From an uncultured Vampirovibrio sp. (lineage in GTDB: Bacteria; Cyanobacteriota; Vampirovibrionia; Gastranaerophilales; Gastranaerophilaceae), in NCBI GenBank assembly GCA_910579975.1, contig CAJTWU010000015.1, positions 1-50,638 on the forward strand: DNA of 50,638 nt, in the 5' to 3' direction. The notes beneath the pieces were generated by a model, which was given only the letters and a program-made list of their open reading frames with translations, did not search any database and was not told the origin of the DNA. Positions 49,652-50,638 of the stretch are shown here, piece by piece. Each line of letters starts with the position of its first letter. Position 1 is the first letter of the stretch. The translations under genes and the position numbers were made by a program.

Positions 49652-50638
49652 ATAAAAGTCTGTACTCCTTTGTATTTTTAAATTCTGAAATCCAAATGTT
49701 GTTTGGATCGTGCTTGATTAAGTATTCATATTTTTCTGAATTATTTTTGAACAATGTTTGAACGGCATTTGAACGCGGCTTGAATTCAATTTCCATTGGT
49801 TCATCCATCTTCTGCTCAATAAATTTAACTTCTTCATTACTTAAATATTGTTTTACCGAGTTAATAGTTTTCTTTCGCAATTGTCGTTGCTTAACAATTT
49901 TCTGTTTATAATCCTCGAAATCCTTCACATCTCCCAAAATTTTCGCCATTGGATGAGTTTCTGTAACTCTTTCTGCTGTGCATAAATATTCACCTTTTGG
50001 AGTAAATACCTTAACACTTCTTAAGTCAAAGAGATTGTATTTTATCAATACTTTACCCTTGAAGCCATACAATCTTTCATCAAAATAATCACAATTCAAA
50101 AATCTAATGCCGTTTCTCTGAATTGTTTTAATTTCTGTTGCCAACATTAAATCGTCAAGAGTATCAGTATTTATATTTTGACGTTTTCTTCCTTCTAAAA
50201 CTTCTGCGATTGTTTTATCCAGAGCATTTGGACAAGGCTGTGAATTTTTGAAATTAAGCCATATGCCAATCATTTTTATTGTTTCTTCTATTGTTGGGAT
50301 ATATTCGTTGTGCAAACTCTTGTGTAGCTTTTCATTTCTCATCATATAAGCCGGTTTGTTTGCAATATTACTTCCGATATAGCTTGGAAGTAATTTTTCA
50401 AATCCTTCTTGAAACTCTTTAAAAAATCTTTCAATAACTTTTGCTTTGGCATTATATGGTCTTGCAAAAATAGTTTCTATTCCAAGTTTTGAATATAATC
50501 CTTGAAATCCTAATTCTGTGAAACCTTTATCGTCTGAGAATGAGTTAGGCTCTCCAACGAAAACTCCCCGTTTCCGTTTCGAGCCGTCACTCCCGCTGCC
50601 GCACGTAAAATATTTTGCTCTGAATGCTCTGCCATTAT
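49644..50638 (-). CDS. Mu-like DDE transposase, N-terminus beyond the window edge
   Basis: The frame stays open to the right edge, so only the C-terminal ~330 codons are visible; the first ATG inside (50345) is not the real start. The visible part begins with NGRAFRAKYF, the region just after the second catalytic Asp of Mu-type enzymes. It continues with ARPYNAKAKVIERFFKEF, where the Glu is probably the last DDE residue, then LLPSYIGSNIANKPAY. Next comes the Mu C-terminal beta-barrel (GKVLIKYNLFDLRSVKVF) and a basic helical tail (RQLRKKTINSVKQYL) for MuB contact. Catalyses strand transfer of a Mu-like phage or transposon. The element continues beyond the right edge. Confidence 0.9.
   Translation of the reverse strand, partial: NGRAFRAKYFTCGSGSDGSKRKRGVFVGEPNSFSDDKGFTELGFQGLYSKLGIETIFARPYNAKAKVIERFFKEFQEGFEKLLPSYIGSNIANKPAYMMRNEKLHKSLHNEYIPTIEETIKMIGIWLNFKNSQPCPNALDKTIAEVLEGRKRQNINTDTLDDLMLATEIKTIQRNGIRFLNCDYFDERLYGFKGKVLIKYNLFDLRSVKVFTPKGEYLCTAERVTETHPMAKILGDVKDFEDYKQKIVKQRQLRKKTINSVKQYLSNEEVKFIEQKMDEPMEIEFKPRSNAVQTLFKNNSEKYEYLIKHDPNNIWISEFKNTKEYRLLYE

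Overview
The window looks like chromosome of a low-GC, anaerobic, Gram-negative bacterium of the gut Gastranaerophilales (Melainabacteria/Vampirovibrionia, the non-photosynthetic sister group of Cyanobacteria). The clues are LPS genes (msbA-type exporter, Kdo arabinose-5-phosphate isomerase, GT9 heptosyltransferase), a TolC/EmrAB tripartite pump, a cyanobacterial-style omega subunit, ferredoxin-dependent 2-oxoacid oxidation, a glycyl-radical spare part, and many lineage-type proteins of unknown function with a short N-terminal 'F-(K/Q/R)-(G/A)' tag. The taxonomic call is recognition of style, not a database result.

Layout. 1-2831: the end of a YadA-head/S74 autochaperone surface protein, facing a repetitive coiled-coil lipoprotein across a shared terminator. 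3004-4753: lysC and a secreted NTF2-like protein. 4825-5874: an AMIN-like membrane protein. 5971-11207 (minus): envelope operon msbA / manC-type / kdsD-type / Fe-S oxidoreductase. 11326-16307: gltX, small secreted and membrane proteins, rpoZ, an unknown protein and map. 16406-19720: tRNA-Glu, a heptosyltransferase and a large tagged membrane protein. 19717-23523: an unusual double UvrD-like helicase. 23644-26612: a small winged-helix protein and a four-subunit 2-oxoacid:ferredoxin oxidoreductase. 26682-31829: small genes, a repeat-rich spacer with tRNA-Gly, a DapL-like aminotransferase and a putative zinc metalloprotease. 31937-37437: gyrB, a Crp/Fnr regulator divergent from a GrcA-like glycyl radical protein, and an aminotransferase-GNAT fusion. 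37511-41811: an outer-membrane efflux factor divergent from marR-emrA-emrB, with a perfect 28-bp palindrome between them. 41847-42997: two unknown genes.

43156-47655 is an AT-rich, tightly spaced five-gene minus-strand operon: Fic protein, DUF2971-like protein, HEPN protein, PD-(D/E)XK-like protein and HNH nuclease. It is driven by one strong promoter (TTGACA-N17-TATTAT) covered by helically phased ACCTAAT repeats. Next to it, from 47818 to the right edge, is a Mu-like transposition module: a DDE transposase cut by the window edge, a MuB-like ATPase, a catalytic-domain-less integrase core-binding protein, an HTH protein and a small acidic ORF. The operon is the best candidate here for an undescribed system, most likely anti-phage or anti-mobile-element defence. 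That function is inferred from domain content and location only.
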